DNA of 64,000 nucleotides from Ectocarpus siliculosus (taxonomy: Eukaryota; Sar; Phaeophyceae; Ectocarpales; Ectocarpaceae): NCBI GenBank assembly GCA_000310025.1, contig FN649728.1, positions 1 to 64,000 on the forward strand, written 5' to 3'. Below are positions 43,501 through 55,023 of the stretch, piece after piece. The notes beneath the pieces are model-generated. The model saw only the letters and a program-made list of their open reading frames with translations. It did no database searches and had not been told where the DNA came from. A program made the translations under genes and the position numbers. Numbering within the stretch: position 1 is the stretch's first letter; each line of letters opens with the position of its first letter.

Positions 43501-45886
43501 CTCCTGTACACGTGCAACACATATGTTGTAGGAGTACTCTCACGCTGAAGCGCGATTTCTGGAGCACCACTTTGTCCTCTGATACATTATGTATGCTTTT
43601 TTGTTTCCACGAGAATTCGAGAATTGTCCGAGGGTGTTAAGCATAGCACGTCAGGAGTATCGGGAAGAAGGCCAAAGAACACACCAACCCACCGAGTAAA
43701 TTAGCGGGTATCAGCATCATTCAAAAGTGCTGTTGATCTGTGAAACAACATAAATACTAATACTTTGAAGTATTCCCCAAACCCATAGGATTTTCAATAA
43801 TATATAGCTTGCAAAGAGAAACACACAACACACAACACACAACACACAACACACAGGGTACCTTGTGCGGCGGTTACGGCAGGACCCAACACCCAAGGGG
43901 AAGCCTTGTAAAGGTATCGGGTAAGTGAAAACGCAAGCAAGGGTATCACACGCACACACAGCAGTAGGCACTTGCAGATGTCATTGATAACTTACCACAC
44001 CACAACTATTACTACTTTGTTTTCGTCGTTGGTGTTTTTTTTTCCAGCCGACCGCATGTATGCTCTCAGAAGATACAGTACAGCAGTCGTCCCTGCTTTA
44101 AAGACACACACCTTGAGTCAACTCCCTACTTGAAAGACACAAAAAAATCTCCGAAGCAGGGTGCCCCGCTAATGAACAAAATAGGGGGGGTACTGTTTTC
44201 AGCGTTCGATACCCCCAAAATGATGCTGTGCGGGAGGCGGGAGGACACCTTTCCAACTGCACGGCACAACAGACAAGGCAAGCGATTTGCTGCTACTTCC
44301 ACTACTGCGTACTGTATGGGTACGGAAAAATTCTGAGGACGTATGATAGTTTTTAGTACAATCGTTGTTTATGTGTTCGTCTTTGGTCCGTTTTCGTGAA
44401 TCTATGCTTGGCTTGGTGAATTGTTATTAAATTCCAGTGCTGCCTGCACTACATATACCCACTTTTCGAACAATAAATACAATAAGGTGGGGGGTGGAGT
44501 ACTACAATGTGAAAGTTCAAAGAGAGCGAACCACGCCGAAAACATATAAGAACGTGCGACTTTCAACCACCACCACGTTGTGATCGTCAGATCGTCAGGT
44601 TTGTTCATGATGTTTAGTATCTCAGACAGAGTGTGTCTTCAAAGCGCTTTGAAGTGTCTTTAACGAGGGGAAGTGTCTTTAAGACTCCGGGGATGATAAC
44701 ACACTATCCATCGGAGGTGTATGTACCATACGTACGTCAAGAGACGCGCAATTTGCAGCAGGGATAAAACGGAGTGTGTCTTCAAAGCGGGGTCGACTGA
44801 AATATGGCCAAGGGACTTTACGTATCTTCAATGTCAACAAGTAACTACGGGAGCACATGCTCAACCAGATGAAGCCTCAAGCCTGTGGTACACTTTCCCC
44901 TCTAGGCACTAGGGTATATACATGATGGTACCTCCAGGCCCTGTTGGGAGCCCAAGACCTCTCTATTATGTAGCCCTCCTGGTTTGAAAAGTCGTCCACG
45001 ATGTAATCAAGCAGTGGAACAGCAAGGAACATGTGCTAATTTATATTTTATATCCCGTTCGACTGCTGTGTGGGTATATCTCGAATGGGTACAAAAAGTC
45101 TTTCTGTGTGTGTTTTTATTATTCCTTAATTATTTAGTGGTTCTCACACACTCCAAGTCTCTACAAATACTCCGGGCGAGAGAGCCGATGCGGAGAGACT
45201 CTTTACTCTCTTCCGATAGCAGATAACCAGGTGTAGCCTACTTGCAGCGCACGGACTGCTGTACACCAGGGTTGAAGGGCACTTGGTTAGCGAAAGAATA
45301 CGAAACTCAGCAAAACGATGCCTGTAGGGAGCCCTGCGCAGCGAGAGCGTCAGGATTGGAGCTCTTTCATCTACCGGCGTGTGCCGTACCGCATGGTATC
45401 TATCCATATGTAGCAATAGCAACGTGTGTGTCTCCCTTTCTTCGGGCTATTTCCGGTTTCCGACCAACTGCTGCCGGCTGTCCGTCCCAACGTTTCTCTA
45501 TCTGCTCCCGAACAGCGAAAGACAGACAGGGTGCAACATAGAGGCACACACGACGAATTCTAGCACAAGCTCATAGTCGCCGCTGGTCGCGATCGACATA
45601 CCTGAGCGTCCAGCGTGCCCCCTGCGACCGATCCGATGGGTCTCCCGAGGTTCACAGGCACCGTCTCGGCCGGCACCCTTACGTCAACGAACCCCACAGA
45701 CGGCCCCACTGTTTCCACACCCCCACCCAGGCCGCCTGCCAACCGGGGCACTACTGTCCCCACAGCGACAGAGATGAGGACGCAACAGGCGGTCACTCGA
45801 ATCAACGCGCCCCATCCCTCGCGCCGTTGGTCCACCCTCTTCCTTCGAGGCGAAGAGGGCGGCATATCCGCGTTCCGGCGTCTCAT
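31747..45886 (-). CDS. Membrane-anchored sulfotransferase-JmjC fusion protein
   Basis: Eighteen well-supported exons (high to low): 43034-43099, 42532-42600, 41973-42140, 41400-41510, 40890-40973, 40505-40639, 39903-40070, 39309-39396, 38196-38329, 37525-37616, 36795-36947, 36425-36479, 35858-36007, 35533-35676, 33581-33694, 32930-33121, 32357-32460, 31747-31858 (TGA). All are in phase: 712 residues. Two likely 5' exons, 45602-45886 (ATG) and 44922-45035, make about 845. The N-terminus is basic and then hydrophobic (VTACCVLISVAVGTVV), a type II anchor. Sulfotransferase domain: MSRCGSTL (PAPS 5'-phosphate loop), WVFVYRDP (3'-phosphate site), VDYETLP, and its C-terminal helix in exon 38196-38329. 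That same exon starts the link to the cupin_8/JmjC domain: AHFDGSRN (HxD iron ligands), LLPKAHPSGRHS, VLYVPTQWFHYI (distal His). Two introns use GC donors. Location in Golgi-type membranes is inferred. Confidence 0.85.
37469..37501 (+). repeat. (CAGA)n microsatellite in an intron
   Basis: About eight CAGA units just below exon 37525-37616 of the fusion gene. Confidence 0.95.
39092..39166 (+). repeat. (CAA)n-tailed dispersed repeat, copy C
   Basis: AAGAAGGTACTGAGCGGAGA, then CCGGAACGGTTTTTTATGTG, then a (CAA)n tail. It links the two forms seen at 19018-19106 and 19345-19395. It lies in an intron of the fusion gene. Confidence 0.75.
39818..39893 (+). repeat. Short tandem repeat, core ACGACACCAAACGAA
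   Basis: About five imperfect units just downstream of the donor of exon 39903-40070. Confidence 0.8.
42830..42876 (+). repeat. (CCACA)n microsatellite in an intron
   Basis: About nine CCACA units in the intron above exon 42532-42600. Confidence 0.95.
43298..43359 (-). repeat. tRNA-derived SINE-like head, copy 2
   Basis: Shares the B-box GGTTCGAATCC, CCGGCGTAAG and the A-box region ATCTAGTTGGTA with 4211-4282. It is degenerate and lies in an intron. Confidence 0.65.
43821..43855 (+). repeat. (ACACACA)n short tandem repeat
   Basis: About five 7-base units in an intron region of the fusion gene. Confidence 0.9.
45052..45129 (-). repeat. Dispersed repeat, copy 2 of 3
   Basis: Inverted copy of 3108-3174 with two short extra stretches, one turning ...CCCACAGTCG into ...CCCACACAGCAGTCG. 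It lies just upstream of the acceptor of the candidate exon 44922-45035. Confidence 0.85.
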
Positions 45887-46310
45887 GTACCACGAGATGC
45901 GGAGGGAGCTGTTCCCCACACGTGTCAATTATGGTCCGAGTTCAACAGCAACACAAGCGCTTCCAATCCCAGGCAAGGCAGGGGGTGAGGCGGCGAGGCA
46001 CACACACAACGGAGAGACTGCTGCTGTAGACACTAGAGACAGAAGGTTCAGCAATCGAGCAAGTTACGGCGGAGGGGGCACACAGGCTAAAATGTAGGCA
46101 AATGATTCTGCGTAACCTCTCTCTGTCTATGGTTGTCTATGGCATATGATTGGCCAATTCACCAGAGTTATTTAAAACTCAAAAAAATGTATGAAACCAG
46201 TGGAAGAGCCCGAAAAGTGGATGAATCGAGTTTTATACCAGAGTGGACTTTTGGGCAAAAATGCATGAATCGTGGGAAAATATGTTTGGGGCTCCAGAGC
46301 TCCAAGTATA

Positions 46311-46532
46311 TACCGTATATGACACAAGATAACACACCCCGTGGACCGATTTTCAAAGCTCGATTACTCCACGACGAAGAGGATGCATAAACGAAACAAT
46401 ACATTTTCGAAAACCTCTCGACGAGACGGTTCCAACGCCGCCGTTTTCGGCGCTGTGACTCTTCCTGCTGTTGAGAAATCGAGCTTTGAAAATCGGCCCC
46501 AGGGGGTGTGTTATCTTGTGTCATATACGGTA
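46311..46532. repeat. 222-bp foldback (MITE-like) element
   Basis: Inverted arms 46311-46365 and 46477-46532 begin TACCGTATATGACACAAGAT and end AAAGCTCGATT, with only about three differences and a one-base length change. The 111-base centre has no coding potential. No clear target-site duplication is seen. Confidence 0.8.
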
Positions 46533-47453
46533 GTTGTGTTCCGAGACGAACAGACTGCTCTCTCTATCTCCCTCTCTCCCTCTCCTCTCTCCTCGCTCTC
46601 CTCGCTTTTGCAGCAAACATCACCGCCGTCACAACAGCAAAGACACAGCACACAGTCATAACAACGCTGCCACCACCGCCAGCCCCCAACCAAGCTTCCG
46701 GGCACTGCCCGAACGATTTTTTTGTTGTGCTACGTGCGTATCAACGCGTACGTGAGGTTGCTGCATGCTGCTACACCCTCTCTTTTCCCCTCTGCCCTCC
46801 TCTCTCGTCGTGCTCCTTTTTCTTTCTCTCTTTTTTTTCTCTGGTGCCGCCATCGCACGCAAGCACAGACGAACTAACGAACAGACGCAATCCACAAGGC
46901 TCGCCGCATAGCTTATAGGCTGCCCCGTTATTTTTTGGGGGGGAGGGCGGCCCTTCCTAGTCGGCATGGCGGGGAGGCTGGAGGTTGTTGCCGTTGATGC
47001 ACAGGGTGTGCGTATATGCCTGTCTGCCTGTTTTTTTCAACTGTCTGCCTGTCTTTTCTAACCCCTCTCTATTCTTCTTCTCTTTGGCACAAAAAAAAAG
47101 ACAAGAAGGACCAACGGTTTGTCATCATCAACGTGCCCGCGTGCCAACATACAGAGTATCAGCTAGCGTGGGTTGGGGGCGTTCTTGGCAGAGACGAACG
47201 CACCTTGTCCGCTATTCGTTTATTACGTTAGGGTGTGCGTGTTCGTATCACCTTGAAAAAAGGCACTCTAATTTCGCATGCTGCTTGTTTCCGGTTGATC
47301 AAGTATTTGGCTGCACCACAACGGCAGCCCACTTGCCCACCACCCTTTGTCCGAGGATGTATTGGCGCAGGCTAACAGTCCTGTGTTTTTATCCTGTGAA
47401 GATCTATTCTCGAGTTTTATATCACGGGAGTTTTTCAGCAAAAATGTACCAGA

Positions 47454-48005
47454 CTGTCCCGGAATATAGTGCACTTTTGGAGATAAAAAAAATCTCTCCT
47501 CGCCACCATCATCTTTTGAGACGCGGGTTCGAGCCCCGGAAGCGTCATTTCTTTTGCCAACATATTGAACACTTTTTTTTTTTTCGTATTTTTTTTCAAT
47601 TTTTTTTTTGCGGCCGAAGTGGCAACTTTAATTACGTCTCTTTTATTTTCACCGGTTGGAGCTGTTGTATGTGTTGAATTAAAGCAGGCAGGATCGGCAC
47701 AGGAGATTAGGGGGTTAACGTACAACCAAAAAAAAATGGACAAAAAAAAACGATTTTTTAAAGTCGTATTAGCGTGTTGAAAAAACGTTGGTTTTCCTTA
47801 CAAGAAAAATCCTGGGAAACCGGGGGGGGGATGATGACGATCCATCCCCGCATTTTAGATAGGGGTTTTACAGTTTTCTATCTTTAACAGGCTGTGGGAG
47901 TATTGCTGCCGAGTTTCAGAAGAAGCCAAAATCGTGTTGGTCATGCTTAACTAAAACGTGCACTATATTCCGGTTTTTCCAAAAGTGCACTATATTCCGG
48001 GACAG
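47454..48005. mobile_element. 552-bp MITE-like element with perfect 28-bp inverted repeats
   Basis: Arms 47454-47481 and 47978-48005 are exact inverted copies (CTGTCCCGGAATATAGTGCA, then CTTTTGGA). The interior is T-rich, non-coding, and contains a B-box-like GGGTTCGAGCCCC at about 47525. No transposase and no obvious target-site duplication are seen, so it would be non-autonomous. Confidence 0.7.
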
Positions 48006-49367
48006 ACTACTTACTGGTACAAAGCAGCGAAAGGCCCAGAAAAGTCCTGCCGGTCCATGAATCGAGTTTTAAATAACTCTACCATGTGATATGAAAACCT
48101 CGGCACGAACTGATACTGCTGTATACGTATTGCTGTGATACTGATGTAGATAGCTTACCTTCGGGGCACACGCGATATCTTATGTCATGAGTCTACAGCA
48201 CCAATACCAAGCACAAGACGTAAAGATATATGCTCTCCCTCATCCTAACCTGCAGGTTTTCAGACTCTTGCCCCGGCGGGGCAAGACACATGAAAAGCCC
48301 TTGATTCGTCAACCGCGCGCCAAAGCACTACAGCAGTACAAGTAGTACCACGTAGGCACAGCGTCGAGCATGCACCCTACAATATGGTGGGGATGTGGTA
48401 ACAACGGCAAGGGCTACATTTGTAGCAACAAGAGAGGAGGGCACGGAGAGAAGGATATTATCTGGAGGCTGCCTCAAGGGCTGTCTCCACACCTTCATTC
48501 ATCATGCATCCATTCCCATTTAGACACGGACGCGCACAGCAATCGACCGGCCACCTCTTCTTCTTATACCAGGAGGTCATCAGCAGGCCATTCATATTCG
48601 AGAAATATGACTTATTTATATGCTTACCACTCCATTCTTCCCCGACCATCGCAAATCACTCTTCTTCATCTTGGACCGGAAACCAACTTTCAATCTTTCA
48701 ATCATGTGGATCTTCGTTTGGACGCTCCCGCTATCTTCTGGTCAGGATCTACAACGCACTTGCTTGGGTTATTGCAGCTTGACCCTGATCAATTTGTTCA
48801 TTTTCCATCTTGAGACCTCTCGTTGGCCCTTCTTCGCGTCTTCTGCCAATGTTGTCACATACAATTCCGACCCTCCGCCTCTAGGAATATTATCGGGTGC
48901 CAACCGGATGCCCCTCCCCCCCCCCAAGCCTGATAGCTCTACGGCCAAGCATGACGGTATTGGGTACCGAGTGCTCTTCCAAGGATGATTATTCCCGAAC
49001 ACAATAGTCTCGCAAGGGCGCCAAACGCACAGAGCTACTGACCTGACGTGTCGTGCTACTCCCCCGTACGGTGTACCACCAAGTCCCGCAGGCGGCACAA
49101 CTGGAGTTGCCAACCGGCGGGTGGGGGGTTGCAATTAATTGTGTAGAACAATTAGGAGTCTACAGAGGTGTTCTGAAGCACTCTTGTAAACATTGTATAC
49201 TACTGTATGTTTCTATTGCCTGCTATTTACACAAAGAGAGCAACATGATCAAGAACCAATCGCGTAACCACGATCCAGCCGCCGTCAGAAAAGGCAATCA
49301 AGACAATCAAGATAACGACACCTGAGGCTTCGCTGTTCATTTTTTTCATCATCCACCCGCGATCTCT

Positions 49368-51900
49368 CTACAAATCGTGAGCACCGGTAGCACTGCTTTG
49401 TACTCCCGGGTCGTCTTTCTCGTCCTCGAGCGGCTTGATGACGTCAAACGGGGCAACATTTTCTAGGCCCTGCTTGACGTTGCCGGAACTCGCGGATCGC
49501 CGTCTCAGAGGCGTTCGCTGTTCTGCTCCTAGTGGTGCGGCGTCGTGATGTTGTTGTCGGTACTGTGTTGACCCGAGGTAAGAAACAGGTGCATTACACA
49601 TTTGATCCGGAACAGCAGACAGAAACAATGCTTGTCAGTCAGGGAAAATAGGGAGCGAAGGATCGTCTACAACAGACCCAACTCTCCTATCCGATAATCG
49701 TTTTCGATTGTGGTGAGCTTTAAACTAGCATCTCGTTGTTCACGGCCCCTGCAGGAGTCGCCGTACGTATCATCTTCTCAATCTCTGCCTCGAACTCCTC
49801 TCTGTATGCCCCCCGTTCGAGTCCCATAAACCCACGAGTTTCGTCTTGGTGTACGTCAAACGCAAAAAAACAAGAACATTCGTACGTACCGTGTGCGTTC
49901 ATGGAAAATCCGCGCCTTTTAGTACAATCATACCACCAATAGTGACGCCCAAGTAATACCTGGACTCTCCGTTGTTACACTGGGGCTAATGAATCTAGAT
50001 GATAAGAACCATCGATAAACACCTCCGTATTGTTGAGGCGTGACGGTCTTGCAAGCAAATATGGATCAAGCCACGGGCACCCATGTACAGGGCCAAGTGT
50101 TGTGTTGTTTGTAGTTAGGCAGCAGGTCGGTATTATTGTGCTACACACGGCGGCCGACGCGATGGTCTCTTGCTTACAAGGTGAGCAAACCACCCTGGGG
50201 GCATCGATTATATCTGGAGAGTAGTCACGGACACGTTTTGGTGGCAATTCCATGGTTGATCATGCTTCGGGATTCTGTAGCGCGATTTCGTTATGTCCAT
50301 TGCAAGAGAGCGAAAAGCGCTCATGTACGGCGCATAGAAGCTCATACCGGTGAGGCTCGGAGAATGTCGGTGTCATCATGTGCGCCCCAGCTCGTAAAGG
50401 TGTCGGCGGAATTGAGTGTGTTGATGGACACGGTGTAGCCCGTGGTGTGCTGCGTCATGGTGGTTGTGCACTCGTGGCCCTGTCTTTTCGCATACTCAGT
50501 CTGGCTCCTGTTGATCAGATCCTTGAGGGCAGGAAGTATCGATCACGGCGCCAAGAATGTCGAAAAATGGATCAATTAGAACCAAATCTCCCGTGGATGT
50601 TTGCCATGTCAGAGGTACACAAAACGTTTACCCACGTGTCGGCGGCATCGTTGTCAAAGGAGAGATGGGGTGAAAAATCGAAACTTCGACAGATCGATGA
50701 ATTGATGAAATCGACGCAAGCACGTGTGCTACCTTGGTTCCCATCCCAAACATGGGCCAGTCAGTCAGTACCGCATCATCCAGAGAAAACGTTAGACAGC
50801 GACGACGATAGGGGAACACTTCATAAAACAGCTGTGTATACCTTTGGTGGAACCACGCTCCGTCGCTTCTGGTGCCAGTACTCTTCGTTGCCTCCGTGTA
50901 TTTCTGGCTGGTTGTCGAGGGCCTCGAGCTTGCTGTACGGCCGGCATCGCAACGGAGCTCTCCAGCAGTCGACAAGCACCTGTTGGTCATGATGTGATGT
51001 GGTGTTCGTACCAATAGAGATTTACTTGGCGCCTCAACGCTTTTGCAGATTGTCCTAGCGTTGATACATACCGATGGCCAGAGCGTGGTATCCAAAAACG
51101 CCTCCTAGACGCTGAAACCTGGCTACAAGGATGAGAGCATCTCACCTCCATCGCTTTGGAACAAAACATGAGGTCCCCCGCCAAAGAGCCGCTCCCTAGC
51201 CTATGGGGCGCTCCCAAAGGTTGCCGGTGCTTGCTTGTCGACGTAGGGGTAGAAAGCGACGCAGCCGCCTGAGTCAAGCAACGAAAATGAGCGTGTGAGA
51301 GGGACGGGATGGTGGAGGGGTGCTCGATTATTGCTTGCCGCACTTCACCATTGATCACGCGTCTCTTCTTAGACGGATCACGTATCCTACGAATCCAATT
51401 TCTCGGGTACCGAGAAGAAGGGGGGCGCGGGTGGGACATTGATTTAGGTCTGAATCGTTCCGCTCAAAGGGCGAGTGACGAGAAGGGGTCTCGGGTCGTT
51501 CGGCGAGAAGGTTTGGGGAGGTTTGTATGGTATTTTTAGCGGAATATCTCCAGGGGGTGTATGGCAGTTGACCCTCACCACGAAAAGCATGAGTGAGCAA
51601 CGCGGGGCCATATTGTACCGAGGTATTGTGTCTATGTAGGGGGCGACACAAGGGTGCTCGAAACGTGTCGCCTGGTCATGGCGTAAATGGGTTTATTCCC
51701 GTTGTGTCCCAAGTAGTGAGTAGGGTACAGGGTTCCACACTTGTGCGAAGTAGCGGTGTCTTCATGGCTAGCTCCAAGACACGTGAGTTTGAGGTGCGTT
51801 CACCCCTTACGACGAACACATCCGCATAATTTCCGTTGCCAAGAATATTCCAAGCCAAGCCGTGTTCGCAAAGCGAACCTATTGCCGAGTACTCAGCATC
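49368..51900 (-). CDS. Multi-exon gene of unknown function (partial model)
   Basis: Three exons have strong sites and phase 0 at both ends: 51811-51900, 50842-50979 and 50348-50521. Their products include LCEHGLAWNILGNGNYADVF, SKLEALDNQPEIHGGNEEYW and HECTTTMTQHTTGYTVSINT. Lower down, a coding-like piece at about 49720-49870 (HQDETRGFMGLERGAYREEF) and a charged C-terminal piece ending at a stop at 49368 probably belong to the same gene. Their joins, and any exon between 51811 and 50979, are unresolved. I do not recognise the family. It may be a separate gene or the tail of the phosphatase gene above it. Confidence 0.5.
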
Positions 51901-52502
51901 CTGCAGAGGTTTCAAATAATTTCTAAGGAAGAGGCACCGTGGAGATGTGGCAGTTTTTCAGAGCCACTATACTCTATTGTAACATAGTGCACCTGGAACA
52001 CATCCTGTGCGATGTTTCTTCCAACCAGAAGTCCTTCGTGTGCTGAATGGAGATGGACCATTGCGATGGCCACGCGCAAGCACCCCTGTAAATAAACCAG
52101 GAAAGCACGCCAGAACGGTCAACGACAATCGAACGCGATGAATCCCGTGCAAAACACTTCAACGTCGTAGTGCAGCAGCCCCTCAGCAGAACAATCACTC
52201 TGGTTTCGCGATATCGTACATTGCCGTATACACCACCAGCGTCCTAGAAGGCGCCACCGCACACTGCACTTGCCCCTCACGTTTGCAGCAGTTGCTGTCG
52301 GGGTGTGTGACCGTAGAATCGTTGTCCGGCGTGGTATTTCACCGTCAAGTCTACGTTGCGTGCAGTGTACCTTTCGTTTTTTCCCCATCCTCTTCGGGGA
52401 CGTTCTCCGGTTCCAGCATGCGTCACAAAGCGGCATTCTACTCTGACATGATATCATACAGCTTTCTGTAGCAGAAGTGTAGCACGGGGTTGCTCTAGTT
52501 AC

Positions 52503-54951
52503 CTTCTGGTACGCCCTTCCTTGGGGTGTGCCGGCCGCTGCTAGAGAATCTCGGACGTTCCTCACGCAATCCGTAAGGCACTGCAACAGTCGAACCTGGC
52601 CCACGGGAAGCAGGTTCAGACGATGAAACTGCCCTAACAACCAGACGCAAAAAAAAAGTTCGGGAAACGCGTGGAACATAGGTTTGAGGGGCCGCTTTTT
52701 GTTTCCAGCACCAGCATCGATCGCATGGGCGGGAGGGCGAAAGTGACATTGACGCAATTTCTCGTTTTCTCATTTTCTCGTGTTTCTGCTCCGTGTGTTC
52801 AACGTCGTTTTCCTGAACACAAATCAGACGGCGTGCGATCTAGATACCGATCCGGTATTTGTAGCATGGCATGCGCATCAACAGAAGAGGCGAGTTGAGA
52901 TGGAACCACACGACGAGACTGGCGACAATGACTGACGAAGAAATGAAACAGCGAGCGGTGACACGGTCATTTGCAAAATGTGTGATGAGCTACCATTTGG
53001 AAGACAGAGACGGTTGAAAATGCAAAAATATCTTCTATCAGGAATATCTATTCTCTTCTGGTAGTAAGATACCTGGTGAACCGTTGGATAAAAAATCCAG
53101 CGACGTCCGTGCGGCTAATCTACAACATGATCTTGGCTGTCTGGCAAGAATTTTCTTAATCACATAGATGTAACATTAATACTTACCATCTTGCTGGTGA
53201 GGTCAAACAAATTCAAGGGTAAACCCAACAAACATCGGCACATCGTCTTCGACTGGTTTCAGTTTTGGCTCGGGGGCGAAGTGTTTAGGGGCTAGACGAT
53301 GGTAAACGTGGACGTGATTGTGATGGACTGGAAGGTGCTGAAACGAATACAGACAGGACTACCGACCGTTTCCCTTTGAAAATCTGCGAGATTGTAGGTG
53401 TCACGAGGCTTGGTGGTACAATCCCTTCAAGGGGTGGAATAGTGCTAGAAATGGTTCCAAGTTTCCCTCCAGTGTGGCACATCCTCCCGGTCTTCCTCTT
53501 CATGAAAACATGCATGAGGGGTGCAAACGAGCACAAGCAAACCATGCTTGCCTAGTCCAAAGCGTGTGGTCATCGTCTTCCCCCCCAATGTACCTTCCGA
53601 AGAGGTTTCGAATGCACTCGTGGCCTTGACGGTGGCTTCTTGCCCATCGTCCTCCAGAGCCACCGATACGGTGCTTTGCGGCAACGCTCTCCTCAGCTCG
53701 GTCACCGTTATTGGGGGAACGGCCAGCTGCGCTAGCCAATCGTACAATAGTTGGGCTGGGATTCTTCTCCCTCCGTCCACGGGTAGGTACAGGTACGGCG
53801 GGGGGAGGATTGGGAGGAGGTTCATATCCGTTTCGCGTCCACATAAGTATAGCATATGCATGCGCAATTGATTTGAAAGCTGCTCGGGGTAGGGACGCGA
53901 TTTGTTTTTAACACACACGTGTTTCTCACGAATTGTCAGGATTCCGCCTTACACAAGGTGCACCAGGGTAGACGTTTCCTCGGCACAGAGATGTCTCCAT
54001 CGGTACATAGAGAAACGACTCATTGGCCACGAGTATACCTGGGGTCGACAGATGCGGGTGTCGCTTCACATTGCTCTACCAGCTGCTCCCACGGCTCCCA
54101 GTCGTTGGCGTTGCTAGAGTATTGCATGGCCTTGAGACTCTGCTCCTCGGCCATCCCCCAGGCACTGCTGCTCCTAAAATGGTTTACATATTGGTCCGAA
54201 TGAGTCGTTTCGATTGTGTTGCTATTGGAGAGATATGTGTTGTTTTCATTTTGATATTCTTTCAGATAATATGGTGGTAGTGTGGCTTCTAATCGGTTGA
54301 GTGAAGCGCACAATACCGGGATCGAAATCAAAGTACTACGGTAGTTATACTGAATAGATCAAAATGAACCAGCTTGTCTCTCACTTGTGAGCTTCACTGC
54401 TGTGGTCCACGCCCGCAAGAGCTTGAGCCACATCCTCGGGCCTTTCGCTGGCTGTTGTATTGAAGTATTGCAGTATTGAGCACAACATGAGAGAGATTGG
54501 CTCCATACCAGGTCGATAGATTATGAAGAGTGATTCTCAAAGCAGCACATCAACGGCACGGGAAACGACACAGAACAAAAGAGACGTTGCCCACTTGGGA
54601 CTCGCATTCGCGCGAGTTCCGCGTTTTTTGTGCCTTCTTCCAGGCAGCCGGTCGTCGTTCGTCACAACAGTATGAAACATCTAGGGTGCGGCTCTTGCGG
54701 GACACAATACACTACATACACCTTTGTTCTCAAACAAAGTGGCAAATATTTGAACAAGCGAGTCTCGGCAACTTGCTTCAGGAACACAGTACCCGACTGT
54801 AGCGGTAAGGATGCTTTGGTGGTGGAATGTTCTCTCTTCGTGGTGATTGTTTCGGCACGGTGATCTAATATCGGAAACCTCGAAAAAACTCCGGGTGGCC
54901 ACGTTCGGGTATTAACGCCGTACAGTAGTGGTGACATGCGAGGGGGGGCGT

Positions 54952-55023
<72 letters not shown>

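Larger units (their letters stand above)
45887..49367. other. Repeat-rich intergenic region, no supported gene
   Basis: Upstream of the fusion gene's first exon. It holds two transposon-like inverted-repeat units. Copies of an ATGAATCGAGTTTTA-type motif near 46213, 47410 and 48057 hint at further nested repeats. Frames between 48370 and 48990 have no motif or splice support. Confidence 0.55.

Noticed and set aside
31747-45886. Two separate genes, sulfotransferase and JmjC
   Set aside because: Exon 38196-38329 carries the end of one domain and the start of the linker to the other, and the phases fit across all exons.
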